Shown here: positions 38,488 to 48,419 of the stretch, in pieces
Layout of the letters: each line of letters opens with the position of its first letter
Position numbering within the stretch: position 1 is the first letter of the stretch
Source of the DNA: Ditylenchus dipsaci
Lineage: Eukaryota > Nematoda > Chromadorea > Rhabditida > Anguinidae
Assembly (NCBI GenBank): GCA_004194705.1
Contig: SADC01000026.1
Location: 62,001-126,000 of the forward strand
DNA length: 64,000 nucleotides
Direction of reading: 5' to 3'
The notes under the pieces: model-generated
What the model was told of the DNA's origin: nothing
The model's database searches: none
The model's input: the letters and a program-made list of their open reading frames with translations, nothing else
Program-made: the position numbers and the translations under genes

Positions 38488-38680
38488 CTATAAAAGATAC
38501 CCTAAGAACTGAAATCGAAACAGAAAAAACATCAGAAAAAGTTGATAAGTTGCTATCACATTTTGATTTTCAAGCCATTTTTGTTAGAATTTTTCAATGC
38601 TGATATTAATAATAATGATTCAACTTTTTCTTCCGCACAAGACTGTCTGACATCACAACTAGGGTTCGTAGCCCCCGAGG
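38488..38680 (+). pseudogene. Plus-strand coding remnant, part 1 (duplication copy A)
   Basis: Reads GATACCCTAAGAACTGAAAT as a coding-like frame (DTLRTEIETEKTSEKVDKLL, then SHFDFQAI), then a T5 versus T4 difference from copy B breaks it before LLEFFNADINNNDSTFSS and AQDCLTSQ. No family recognised. Its composition is unlike the repeats around it. Confidence 0.4.
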
Positions 38681-38915
38681 GCAATTCTCCGTTTCCCCGT
38701 GCCCCGCGCGATCATTGCGGTCATTCATTTTTTGAAAAAGAAGATCGCGCGTGGGAGTTACGAAAAGCGGCGCTAGTATAGATTAGACCGGGTGCTTTAT
38801 CACGATTTAGACGCTAGTGGAGAATTGGTTCCTATTTTTGCCTTGATCCCCCCTGTTGGTTATTTTCTCAAAAATATGTCTTCTGTTATTTTGCACCAAG
38901 GCAAAAATGGAATCG

Positions 38916-39119
38916 ACTCTCCAGTTGCTCCAAATTTTACGGTGATAAAATAGAAATAATTTTACAGCAGATAACAAGTATTTTGAACAAACATTTTAAC
39001 CTTGCTTATATTAAGAATCGGAAATTGATCAGAAAGCTTGAACTTCTTCAAATATTTCAAGCTTTTGCATGGAAACTCTTTTCCTTTTGCAATGTAGTGG
39101 ATGTTATTGTGCATATATG
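38916..39119 (+). pseudogene. Plus-strand coding remnant, part 2 (duplication copy A)
   Basis: Counterpart of the frame at 62820-63032 (YGDKIEIILQQITSILNKHF, NLAYIKNRKLIRKLELLQIF). Copy A has one T fewer before ACGGTG. The two parts are separated by MITE-like sequence, so this is probably a broken gene or retro-copy rather than two exons. Confidence 0.4.
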
Positions 39120-39179
39120 ATATGTTGTATGACATCTAAAACAACTCTTTTTAATTATTATTTGGTTAATTATTTATTG

Positions 39180-39600
39180 GGCACTATTCTTGTTGGTACC
39201 CCCCCCCCCCCCCAAATCATAGGATTTTTTTTCAAAATTTTTAAGCTATTTTTGAATTTTTTGAACTGAAATCATTATTAATGCTTTTTATTGAACAATG
39301 GTGTGGTTAATTTAGCATGGACGAGTTAAAAGGATTCAATACGAAGCTTCTTTATTAAGTTTTGGCTTTTTCTGATGACCAATTCATCAAATGGCTTCAA
39401 TCTAAGAATTTGCTTTTACAACTAGACAGTGGCCAGGAAAAAAAGATTCAGAAAAATGAAATAAAATGTTAGCGTTTACAAACATACCATGAGAAAAAGC
39501 ATTAATAATGATTTTCAGTTCAAAGAATTCAAAAAATAGCTTCAAAAATTTTAAAAAAATCCTATTATTTGGGGGGGGGGGTACCAACAAGAATAGTGCC
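39180..39600. mobile_element. hAT-like MITE with 8-bp target duplication ATTTATTG; empty site in the duplicate
   Basis: Ends GGCACTATTCTTGTTGGTAC and its inverse, with terminal arms of about 110 bp including opposed C and G tracts. Flanked by ATTTATTG at 39172-39179 and 39601-39608. Copy B of the duplication has a single ATTTATTG (63084-63091) and no insert, so the insertion happened after the duplication (or was excised precisely in the other copy). Confidence 0.92.
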
Positions 39601-41130
39601 ATTTATTGGTTGAAATACTTTTCGACCCACAAAATTCTCCTATCATCCAACAAAAGTCTCGTTTCCTACATCAAATCGCGAAGATATTTTTTTGTTCAAC
39701 ATGTAGCCGTGAATTTCTAGTTCCTAACAAGATATCTTTCATTACATCATCTTCGATTAATCGATTAAACGATTAATCGATAAACAATTTAGTGGGATAG
39801 TCCATAAGTTCGCGGGTCTCATACACAGTTCGCAAGGTTTCTGCATGGGCTTCATAAATTTTTAATTATACAAGCTATTTAAAAATGTCAAATGGGTTTC
39901 AAAATGAAATCTATGCGTAAAACTAGGACAAATTTTTTGATGGGTTTCCAATTTTCAATTTTCTGTTTTGAATTTTGTCGACTTCTGTCGGACCATCGTT
40001 GATCCACGGCTGACATAAGGCATTCCACTTTCTGACAAGATGAGACTGACTTTTTGGCTGCTCACCTTAATCGTAGTCGAAGTTGAGACGACGATAATTA
40101 TTGATTTGAGGCCTAGAAACTCAGATGCAATTATTTTCTCATAAATGCTCCTCTCGGGACAAAATCTTTTCAAATCAAACAAGACTCACGACACTCTCAG
40201 GAATCAAGAGCGGAAGTCAGCGAGCTCTCACATAACAGAAAACAGGGTTTTCGGCAAACAAACTGGAACCGAAAGCCGGTTTCGAAAAAACTGCGGAGAC
40301 CGAAAACTAGTTTATAGCGATTTTTTACGGCAAAAATTAACCAAAAATTTTTTGAAAAACCCGGAACCGAAATCCGGCTTTGAAAAAACCGGTTTTTTCA
40401 AGACCAATCTAAAAAAAAGCGCTGAATAACATACTCGTATATAACAGCGTTTCAGATATCACGGCAACTCTAGCTGGTCCACAAGGTTACCGTATTTAGG
40501 TTCGACTGTATTCCTTGAAAAAATTGAAACTAACATTTTCATCACATTCACTGTGATTTGTTTGAACTGTCTTTGTTTCACTCCATTTTTGCAATAAAGG
40601 CTTGACCAAAATAAGATCCCAATAAAATTGAAATGACAAGAAAGTAAATTGCTCTAAAAAGAATATGATAGAACTTCAGCCTGTGAATTTTTTCTTACAT
40701 CTGTGAGAGGCGTTGTTTTCTTTTGGGATTGTCCAGAAACATTCAAAATTTTAACATTACACATTTTGTCGAGCATTTTAGTTAACAAATTTGTCACACT
40801 GTACTAAGAGCACACAGTTGAGCAAAGATTTTCGCTAAACACAAAGATAATAAATTTTTTAGTAAATTTAGACTCAATATCCATCGAAAATGTGAATTAG
40901 TTGCCTTGTTGTTGTTTTCTGAAAAATATTTCTTCCTGAAAGTATCTGAATATTGTTGTTTTTGACTTCTTCACAATTGTAAGTGTACGATTAGTTTCAA
41001 GTTTGAGTGCAAACTTTTTGATATTGTGAGAAAAAGTTCATCCGAAAAATTCAAACTTTCATGAAAATACTTCAACTTCAACTATAGACTGTATTTTGAA
41101 AGAAATAAAAGGCTAAATCAAAACTGAGTT

Positions 41131-41310
41131 CCCCCTGTCAAATCAGCTTGGGATCAAGGCAATTTTTTTTTGAAATTTTTATACCAGTAATTTTTTGCAT
41201 AAAAATAATTTAAAAATATTTTTATTACTTTAGGATAATAAAAATAGAACAGTCAAAAATTTTCGAAAAAAATGCCTTGGTCCCCCAAGCTGATTTGACT
41301 GGGAGACTCA
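41131..41310. repeat. Hairpin with CCAAGGC and CAAGCTGATTTGA arms
   Basis: CCCTGTCAAATCAGCTTGGG with ATCAAGGCAATTTTTT is opposed by AAAAAATGCCTTGGTCCC with CCAAGCTGATTTGACTGGG. Both arms include the widespread CCTTGGTCCCC word. Confidence 0.7.
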
Positions 41311-41648
41311 GGTTCAAGTGTTTCAATAGAATCCATTTTCTGAACAAAAAAAACACAAAATGCCAAGTCTATAGTTGTTATCATGGCTGATTGTTGCTAC
41401 TTTCTGCAAAAAAATAAACGCATATTCTAGATGTTATCTTTATTTGTAGCGAACACACAAACAGCAATAAAAGTAGCCTAAGCGCAAAAGAAGTATGACC
41501 TTGTGCAATATCTTTTAAATATCAAAAACAACTTTGAGATGATCTTTAACTTTCGATTACATATCGATGGTATATAGTCGAATATTCAAATTGCCCAATA
41601 CCAACTTCTCATAGACCAAAACCTAAGAAAAATGTCGATTTAGAGCTA

Positions 41649-41803
41649 CAGTTGACTCTCGATTCAGTGTACACCTCGGTTTAGTGCACACCTGGATTAA
41701 ATAATTTTGGCCGTTGATCAATTGAAATGACTAGAATGAACCCTCGATTTAGTGTACACCTGGAGCCGGTCCCCAGGGTGTACACTAAATCGGTAGTTGA
41801 CTG
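41649..41803. mobile_element. Small pogo/Tigger-like MITE with TTTAGTGTACACC units
   Basis: CAGTTGACTCTCGATTCAGTG and ATCGGTAGTTGACTG ends flanked by TA; units GTTTAGTGCACACC, GATTTAGTGTACACC and the inverse GGTGTACACTAAATC. Confidence 0.78.
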
Positions 41804-42584
41804 TATCAAGATAATTTTGTCGATACAGGGTGCTTGGGGATATTTTCCAAAAAATCGGTTCGGGTTCTGGTTTACTGTTTCAAAAATTTCAGTCACGACG
41901 CTTTTAAATTAATCACGCCGTCTCTCCTTCGCGCTCCTAGCTTGCACCCCCCCCCCCTCCCGTAAACAAATTGGCCACCTCCCGCCCGTTCAGACCCCAT
42001 TCGTGTTTTTGACAACTCCCCTTCTTTCCAAGTCAAATTTTATGAAACAATTATTTTAGTTAATTAACTGCTTTTTTCTTTATTTTTTTTGAAAAGTTGA
42101 TTGTTTTTCCACGCAACTGCATAAGATCATCATTATTTTTCACCTTCACATGAACTTTTTTGAGGTCACCCCTTCTGTCCCCTTCTGTGTTGTCACCCTT
42201 CTAAAAACTTGCCTTGGTTCCCTTGTTGTTTTCCTTCCTTCTGTTATTTTTGAGAATTTTTTCTTATGAAAATTTTAAAAATAAATCCGGTTCACCGGCT
42301 GAACACCACACATGTGTACTTATCTCAGTTTTACGAGTATACACACAGCTAAGAAACCAACTATTTTTAATTCTCATTTTGAAAACGTTGTTTTGAAAAG
42401 CCGCTGTATTTTAAAACCTTATATTTTGTAGACCCCTATCCTGTAATCTAGGACCGCCTATTTTTATGTGATCAACGAGTAGAAAAAAATGAGAACATTG
42501 TACTCAAGCAGCTTAATAAGGTTTTTGGACTCTACCGGAGTATAGTTCCTTCTTGGAACAAATTGGCCTCTTTTTGGTCCCTTC

Positions 42585-42785
42585 CCACCACAAAACAGCC
42601 CGAAGTCCCTTTAAAAATGGTCAAAAAAAGTAATTTTGGGTGGTCCCAAAACTCGATTTTGTATTCACCAGAACTTAAAAATAATGCTTTTTTGAACTTC
42701 TGAGGCGATTTTGAGTCGATATAGCGTGTTTTGGAAACACTTTTAAAAAAATTCCATCTGGGGGGGGGGGGGGGTAAGGGGCGTT
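42585..42785 (-). repeat. Inverted copy of the repeat at 1753-1990
   Basis: GGTCAAAAAAAGTAATTTTG, GGTGGTCCCAAAACTC, GAACTTCTGAGGCGATTTTG and GTGTTTTGGAAACAC followed by a G tract, the reverse complement of 1753-1990. Confidence 0.65.
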
Positions 42786-43087
42786 GTGTACTTCGTAACG
42801 CCGGTTTTGTTTTTAATTTTTCTTTAAAAATTTAATTTTTCGTAAATCATGTTTAAATGACTCCTAAGTATTTTTTATACGCTAAAATGATAAAAAACTG
42901 TTTCCGACACTTTTTCATATAAAAGTCGTTTTTTTGAAAAAAAAATTTTGTTGACCAAAATCGACTTTTTGCCTTGAAGAACCAAGGTAAACCACCTTTA
43001 AAACGTCAAAGCTACAAATGAATTCCGACTGAAAAGACTTTTAATTTAACAACAGGTGACAAAACAGCTCTATTCGCACTTATAGTT

Positions 43088-43330
43088 TGAACATAGTTTT
43101 ATTAACTGAGGCCTACCGCATAAATAACTTTGGTATGCATACATTTTTATGCATCCAGAGTCACTTTCGAGTGATTTGTGTCTAGGTATGTGGGTGTGCG
43201 CATCTCAACCCCAGCAACCAAGCCCCCTGCACCCGAAAGGTCGTAGGGGCTTGGTTGGCCAGCTACCGCCAAAGCCTCCGCCCCTGGAGCTTCATGCCCA
43301 GCTCCAGTGACCAAAACGGGTAGAATACCT
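43088..43330. repeat. Dispersed hairpin repeat
   Basis: TATTAACTGAGGCCTACCGC, ATCCAGAGTCACTTTCGAG, GTGTGCGCATCTCAACCCC, the GC-rich hairpin (CCCCTGCACCCGAAAGGTCG), and CCCAGCTCCAGTGACCAAAA. Opposite orientation to 32398-32690. Confidence 0.7.
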
Positions 43331-44064
43331 AATACAAGGTGATTCACTTTCGTGCCCCATGGCAAAAAGTCATATTTTGGTCAGAATTTTTTTAATCAAT
43401 TTTTTATGTGGAAAGTGTCACAAATAACTTGCTTATCGTTTTAAGCACATAAAGTCACTTAGGAGTCATTAAAAGATGATTTTTAAATAAGTGAAAAAAT
43501 ATAGTCGGATTTGTCACGCGACAATCTGACTATTTTTTCGGATAATTCGGGCGAAACAGACCGAATTAATCGAAAAATAGTCATATTTGTAGCGCCACAA
43601 ATAAGATATAGTCGTTTTTGCCCGGTTTTGTTTGCCAACCGAACAAGAAGGCAAAAAATTTTTATAAATAAGTCACGAAGTTCGTTTTATGATGGGGTTC
43701 ACCGTAGAATATTTAATAATTTTAGTGAAACGCATAATGAAATAACATTCGAGAATTTTATATAATATATTGCCACCCTTCAGTGGATTTTGACGCTACT
43801 CTCCTATACACGTGTATCACAAGAACTGGTGCAAAAACGGTGAACAATCCAATTTATTTTTTCAAAGCAATTTTCGAACGTAACTGTTATTTTATCCACT
43901 CTTTTGCAATTTTTTTATAGAAAATAATATATTTAGCGTGTTTGAATCTTAATACGAACCTAACACAGCAAAGAGTATAAGTTCTCTGAGCATAGATCCT
44001 TTTCTCAAACCCAGCGACTGAAAGAATAGAAAAAACATGATTCTGGGCTGTATTGAGAAGAGAA

Positions 44065-45480
44065 GGTTAACCATTTTGCCACTGGAGCGGCTCAAAAAGA
44101 GTCTCTTTGTTCATTTTTGATCAAGAGTCCTGCTCAGAATCATGTCTGAGGTAAGTGAGTGCGCTCATCTCTAGCTACCAGCTCCCTTCCCTTCGCCTTT
44201 CCTTCGGGGCGCAGAGAGCTTGTTGGCTTGGAGTTGAGTTGCGCACACTCACATACCTTAGACACAAATCACTCGAAAGGGACTCTGTATACAGTTGCGG
44301 AAAAAAAATACGGTCCGGTTAAAATTATCCAGATTTTTTACGAAAAAATGCCTTCTACAGAAATGATTTTCATATGAAAATAAAATCTAAATAGACAGTT
44401 TTGTAGGAAATTTCATGCTCTACAAAATGTCGATACCGTTCGTATATTTATCAGAAAATGTGGTGTAGAAAACCACGAATTCAAATGAGCCCAATAATAG
44501 GGTGCGACAAAGTTACGGTCCAATACACACTTTGATCTTTTTTACATGCTTGTCTTTAATGGTGAAAGATTACAGCATACATTTTTTAAGAGCCCTGAAT
44601 TTTAGCTGCAATTTAGAAGGTCAAGCTTTTGCTTTAAATTGTTCTGAGAAACTTATGACCATCAACATAAAAGTGTCGACTTTTAGTCAAAATCAAAGTA
44701 AATGTAAGGAAAATGGTTGTTCGGTCACGTAAATACAAGCCTTCTTGAAAATTTGGATATCGAAAATTAGCATATAATGCGTTTTCTAAAAGCTCTTTAA
44801 TTTATCTACAAATGGCATGTCGACTTCTCTTTTAGAATTAGACAGGGCTATGAAACGGATGGCTGAAGTTGGAAGAGTTATATAAACTCTCTTTTTACTT
44901 CATTTTGGTACATTTTTGTTTTTTCCAACTTCAGCCATCCGTTTCATAGCCCTGTCTAACCAAATTTTCAAGAAAGGCTTGTATTTACGTGACCGAACAA
45001 CATTTTCCTTACATTTACTTTGATTTTGACTAAAAGTCGAACTTTTATGTTGATGGTCATAAGTTTTCTCAGAACAATTTAAAGCAAAAGCTTGACCTTC
45101 TAAATTGCAGATAAAATTCAGGGCTCTTAAAAAATGTATGCTGTAATCTTTCACCATTAAAGACAAGCATGTAAAAAAGATCAAAGTGTTATTGGACCGT
45201 AACTTTTGTCGCACCCTATTATTGGGCTCATTTGAATTCGTCGTTTTCTACACCACATTTTCTGATAAATATTACAAACGGTATCGACAGTTTTGTAGAG
45301 CATGAAATTTCCTACAAAACTGTCTATTTAGATTTTTATTTTCATATGAAATCATTTCTGTAGAAGGCATTTTTTCGTAAAAAATCTGGATAATTTTAAC
45401 CGGACCGTAACTTTTTCCCGCAACTGTACATGAAAAAAATGCATACCAGAGTTATTTATGCAGTAGGCCTCAGTAATTCT
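44065..45480. repeat. Dispersed hairpin repeat split by a Tc1-like element
   Basis: The left part, 44065-44291, runs through GACTCTGTA. The right part resumes at TACATGAAAAAAATGCATAC (45427) and ends TATGCAGTAGGCCTCAG. Joining the two at one TA gives the normal order of this family. Confidence 0.75.
44292..45426. mobile_element. Tc1/mariner-like foldback element with doubled terminal motif
   Basis: CAGTTGCGGAAAAAAAATACG is inverted at the right (TAACTTTTTCCCGCAACTG), flanked by TA. The arms are about 540 bp. About 205 bp inside each end lies a second related motif (GGTGCGACAAAGTTACGGTC at the left, inverted at the right), recalling the IR/DR arrangement of Sleeping-Beauty-type Tc1 elements. 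No transposase survives. The centre is a GCTATGAAACGGATGGCTGA inverted pair. Confidence 0.85.
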
Positions 45481-45769
45481 TACGTTCGGTGGAATGAACG
45501 TTCGGGGAAATGAACTTTTGGGGGAAGTAAACTTTCGGGGGAAATAAAGCTCGGGGAAAATGAACTTTCGGGGAAAAAGCGTACCCGCAGAATGATCAAT
45601 GTAATTAATAGGCCAGCGAACGGAAGTTGTGACTAATGAAGAGTTTGCGCACATTTTCCGGAGTATGGGACATAAATTTGGGTACTTTTTACTTAAGTTT
45701 TAAAAGGTCGTATTTTGGGGGGGGGGGGGGGGTATCTTATAGTAGTGTCAATAAACTCTGGTATTAATG

Positions 45770-45995
45770 TTTTTTTTGTTTTTTCATGCATCCAGAGTCA
45801 CTTTCGAGTGATTTGCGTCTGAGGTATGTGTGTGTGAGCATCTCAACTCCAATCTTTCTGCGCCCCCGAAGGGTGTGCTTGAGAGTTAGAAGAGCGCACA
45901 CTCACTTACCTTAGACATGATTTCGAGAATCACTTCTGATCATAAAATGCATACAAAGGCTCTTTTCGTCAGATCCAGTGACCAAAGCAGGCAGA
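45770..45995. repeat. Dispersed hairpin repeat
   Basis: CATCCAGAGTCACTTTCGAG, GCATCTCAACTCCAA, a shortened CGCCCCCGAAGGGTG hairpin, ACTTACCTTAGACATGATTT and CAGATCCAGTGACCAAAGC. Confidence 0.7.
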
Positions 45996-46493
45996 ATACC
46001 CTTACGTAAATAAAAATTACAGGTGTTCAGGTACCTTCCATTACTCTATACCTTGGCTCCCCAATGCAAAGAGTCGATTTTTAGAGGTCAAAAATGAATG
46101 ATGGGGCCATCAAGAAATGTCTTATACACGTCTTAGCTGCTGAAACAGATAATAAAGTGGTTTTTACTACTTTGTGGACAACTTCATTATGAAGCAAATT
46201 GAAACTCATTATTTTTTGACTACCTTGCGGTCTTTATGACAAAATTCAATTTTCAAATATGATAGATTGCAACCTGAGCAGATTATTGTCGGGGACTATT
46301 GTCAACTTTCTATGATACTATTCTTGAAAGATTTGCTTAAAATCATATCAAAAATTTAATGTAACCATCTAAAAAGCTGAGAATTAATAAATAAGCAATG
46401 CGAGATAAGCTCGATTCGGTAAATTTCATAGCATTATAATATAATTAATTGATTGCAACATACACACAAAAATTTTTCGGATATGGATTTTTG

Positions 46494-47457
46494 ACGCTAC
46501 TGGCTTATACCCCCCCCCCAAAAAGCTACTTTCTTATACCCCCCCCCCCAAAATCGGACCTACTGTCATATACCCCCCCCAAAACCGACTTTTTTTGGGA
46601 GTGTCTAAAAACCATTTTTATGCAATAATTTTGCCATAAAGGGACCAGAAAAGCAGTTAAAAGGGATTATGGGCTGTATTGGGATGGGAAGGGAATAATA
46701 CAGGGCCACTTTTTTTAGCTGCTTTACCATGTTTTTCAACTCGAGCCGTGGCAAAAATAGACTCTATATGCATTTTATGATCAAGTGTACTTCTCGGAAT
46801 CATGTCTAAGGTAAGTGCGTGCGCGCATCTCTAACTCTCAAGCCCCTGCGCCCCCTTCGGGGCGCAGGGGGCTTGGGGCTTGGAGTTGAGATGCGCAACC
46901 ACATACCTTAGACACAATCACTCGAAAGCGACTCTGCATGCATGAAAAAACATGCATACCAGAGTTATTTTATGCGGTAGGCCCAGTATTCAAAACTATG
47001 TTCAACATCCTTTATTTTTTCGGCCGAAAGAGTCTCCCCATTTTCCAGCCTGAGGCTACGAGCCAGAGGCTCGGCCATCCAAAAGTTAAACACAACCATC
47101 AGGATCCACACGCTGATCGTTCTGATCATTTCGAGTGCTTATACTTTTACGTGCACCACAAGTGGCTGGGTTTGAAAGTGACTTCAACGCTAAGAGAATT
47201 AATACTCTTTGGTACTTATAGGCACTATAAAAGTGGCCCCTGTTTTGTCCCTCCCCTCCCAATACAGCCCTTGAACCCTATTTTAATTGCTTTTCTGGAC
47301 CTTTTATGGCGAATTATTGCTTAAAATATGTTTTGACCACTCCTAAAATCTTGATTTTTTGGGGGGGGGTATAAGCCAGTAGGTCCGAGGATTGGGGGGG
47401 GGGGGTATAAGAAAGTAGCTGTTTTTGGGGGGGGGGTATAAGCCAGTAGCGCCGGAT
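46494..47457. mobile_element. Large foldback with GGCTTATACC + poly-C ends, containing the dispersed hairpin repeat
   Basis: Left: GCTACTGGCTTATACC with C9, then GCTACTTTCTTATACC, then a third unit. Right: three inverted poly-G units (GGTATAAGCCAGTAGCGCCGG). The arms continue through GGCTGTATTGGGATGGGAA and its inverse CCCTCCCCTCCCAATACAGC. The loop (46725-47010) is a complete copy of the dispersed hairpin repeat. Confidence 0.75.
46725..47010. repeat. Dispersed hairpin repeat inside a foldback
   Basis: ATGTCTAAGGTAAGTGCGTG, CTCTCAAGCCCCTGCGCC, the inverted GGGGCTTGGAGTTGAGATG, CATACCTTAGACACAATCAC and TGCGGTAGGCCCAGT. Confidence 0.75.
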
Positions 47458-47462
47458 TTTTT

Positions 47463-48165
47463 ATGGTGCAAAAAAATTGGATATGGATTTTTGTTGGTGC
47501 AAAAAGATTTCTTTTTGGTGCAAAAAAATTTCTTTTTGGTGCAAAAAGATTTTATTTTGGTGCAAAAAAATTTGGTGCAAATTAGATCTTTTTTGGTGCA
47601 AATTGAATCTTTTTTGGTGCAATATAATTTTTTTTGGTGCAAAAAGATTTTATTTTGGTGCAAATCGCCGTGGTGCAAATTGAATTTTTTTTTGGTGCAA
47701 ATAATTTTCTTTTTGGTGCAAATTGATTCTTTTTGGTGCAAATTGAATTCTTTTTGGTGCAAATAGTATTCTTTTTGGTGCAAATTAATTCTTTTTGGTG
47801 CAAATCGTATTCTTTCTGGATAATATTTTTTTTGCCCGTATAATACTCGTTTTCGCCCATTGCTATTTCTTTTTGCCTGTAGATTTTGAATGGCCGTAGA
47901 ATATTCGTTTTTGCCCGTAGATTTCTCTTTTTCCATTTTTTTCTACCTGTAGATTTTAAAATTTTGAGGAATTCAAATTTTATGGTCAGAAAACGACTTG
48001 GTTTGCTCAGAATCCAACCCCAGAGTGGCCAAGTTGGTTTTCGGGAGTTTATTAAAGGGGGAGTGAACTTATTGCGAAAATTCGATTGCGCGCATCAGAA
48101 TCCATTCTCGATTGGCTCGATCTCTCAGAATCCGAGTTCTACTATTTAGAAGCACTTAATAGGTG
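47463..48165. repeat. GGTGCAAA array, first forward copy
   Basis: About 18 copies of a degenerate 17-21-bp unit TTTTTGGTGCAAATTGAATTC, followed by ATTCTTTCTGGATAATATT, GCCCGTATAATACTCG and a unique flank (GGTCAGAAAACGACTTGG, CAGAATCCATTCTCGATTGG). This is the third copy of a module otherwise arranged as a palindrome at 48420-50563. Confidence 0.85.
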
Positions 48166-48419
48166 AAGGGTGGGGTGGTGGTTGCACTTCATATACGCAC
48201 CGCCCTAAATCGACAGTTTTCATTCCGCTAGTCGCACATTTTATTTTTTTTATATTAATTTTACTGACTTCTAGGGTCGAAAACTGTCGAGAAATAGATT
48301 GCAATCATTAACACTACTGCTTTGCTGTCAGAAACTGCCTCAATTTTGCGAATTGAAGCAAATGACCATCAGAATGAAAGAAAACCATCCACAATGATGC
48401 GCATAAAATTTGTATAGCC

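Larger units (their letters stand above)
34138..40510. repeat. Segmental duplication, copy A (direct partner at 57591)
   Basis: Homology to 57591-64000 starts at TCATTTAATCATTTATTAAG and runs to ACAAGGTTACCGTATT, interrupted by insertions private to one copy. Differences are mostly one-base indels in homopolymers plus scattered substitutions. Copy A contains exons of the DUF1647-like copy 2 gene (minus strand) in intact frame. Confidence 0.92.
40511..42580. other. Gene-free stretch with scattered repeat fragments
   Basis: No exon with supporting splice sites was recognised. It contains a hairpin at 41131-41310 and a small pogo-like MITE at 41649-41803. Frames around 40880-41000 (minus) look weakly coding-like, but nothing could be linked. 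Confidence 0.45.

Noticed and set aside
44502..45214. Matching open frames on both arms of the Tc1-like element (76 and 104 codons)
   Set aside because: They are the same palindromic sequence read from each arm, with no transposase motifs.
46938..47324. A 128-codon open frame (plus)
   Set aside because: It lies within the dispersed hairpin repeat and foldback arm; nothing protein-like is conserved in other copies.
47343..47936. A 197-codon open frame on the minus strand, the longest in the window
   Set aside because: It is a translation of the GGTGCAAA tandem units (endless Cys-Thr-Lys-Lys / His-Gln-Lys). Equivalent frames appear in all three copies and in both orientations.
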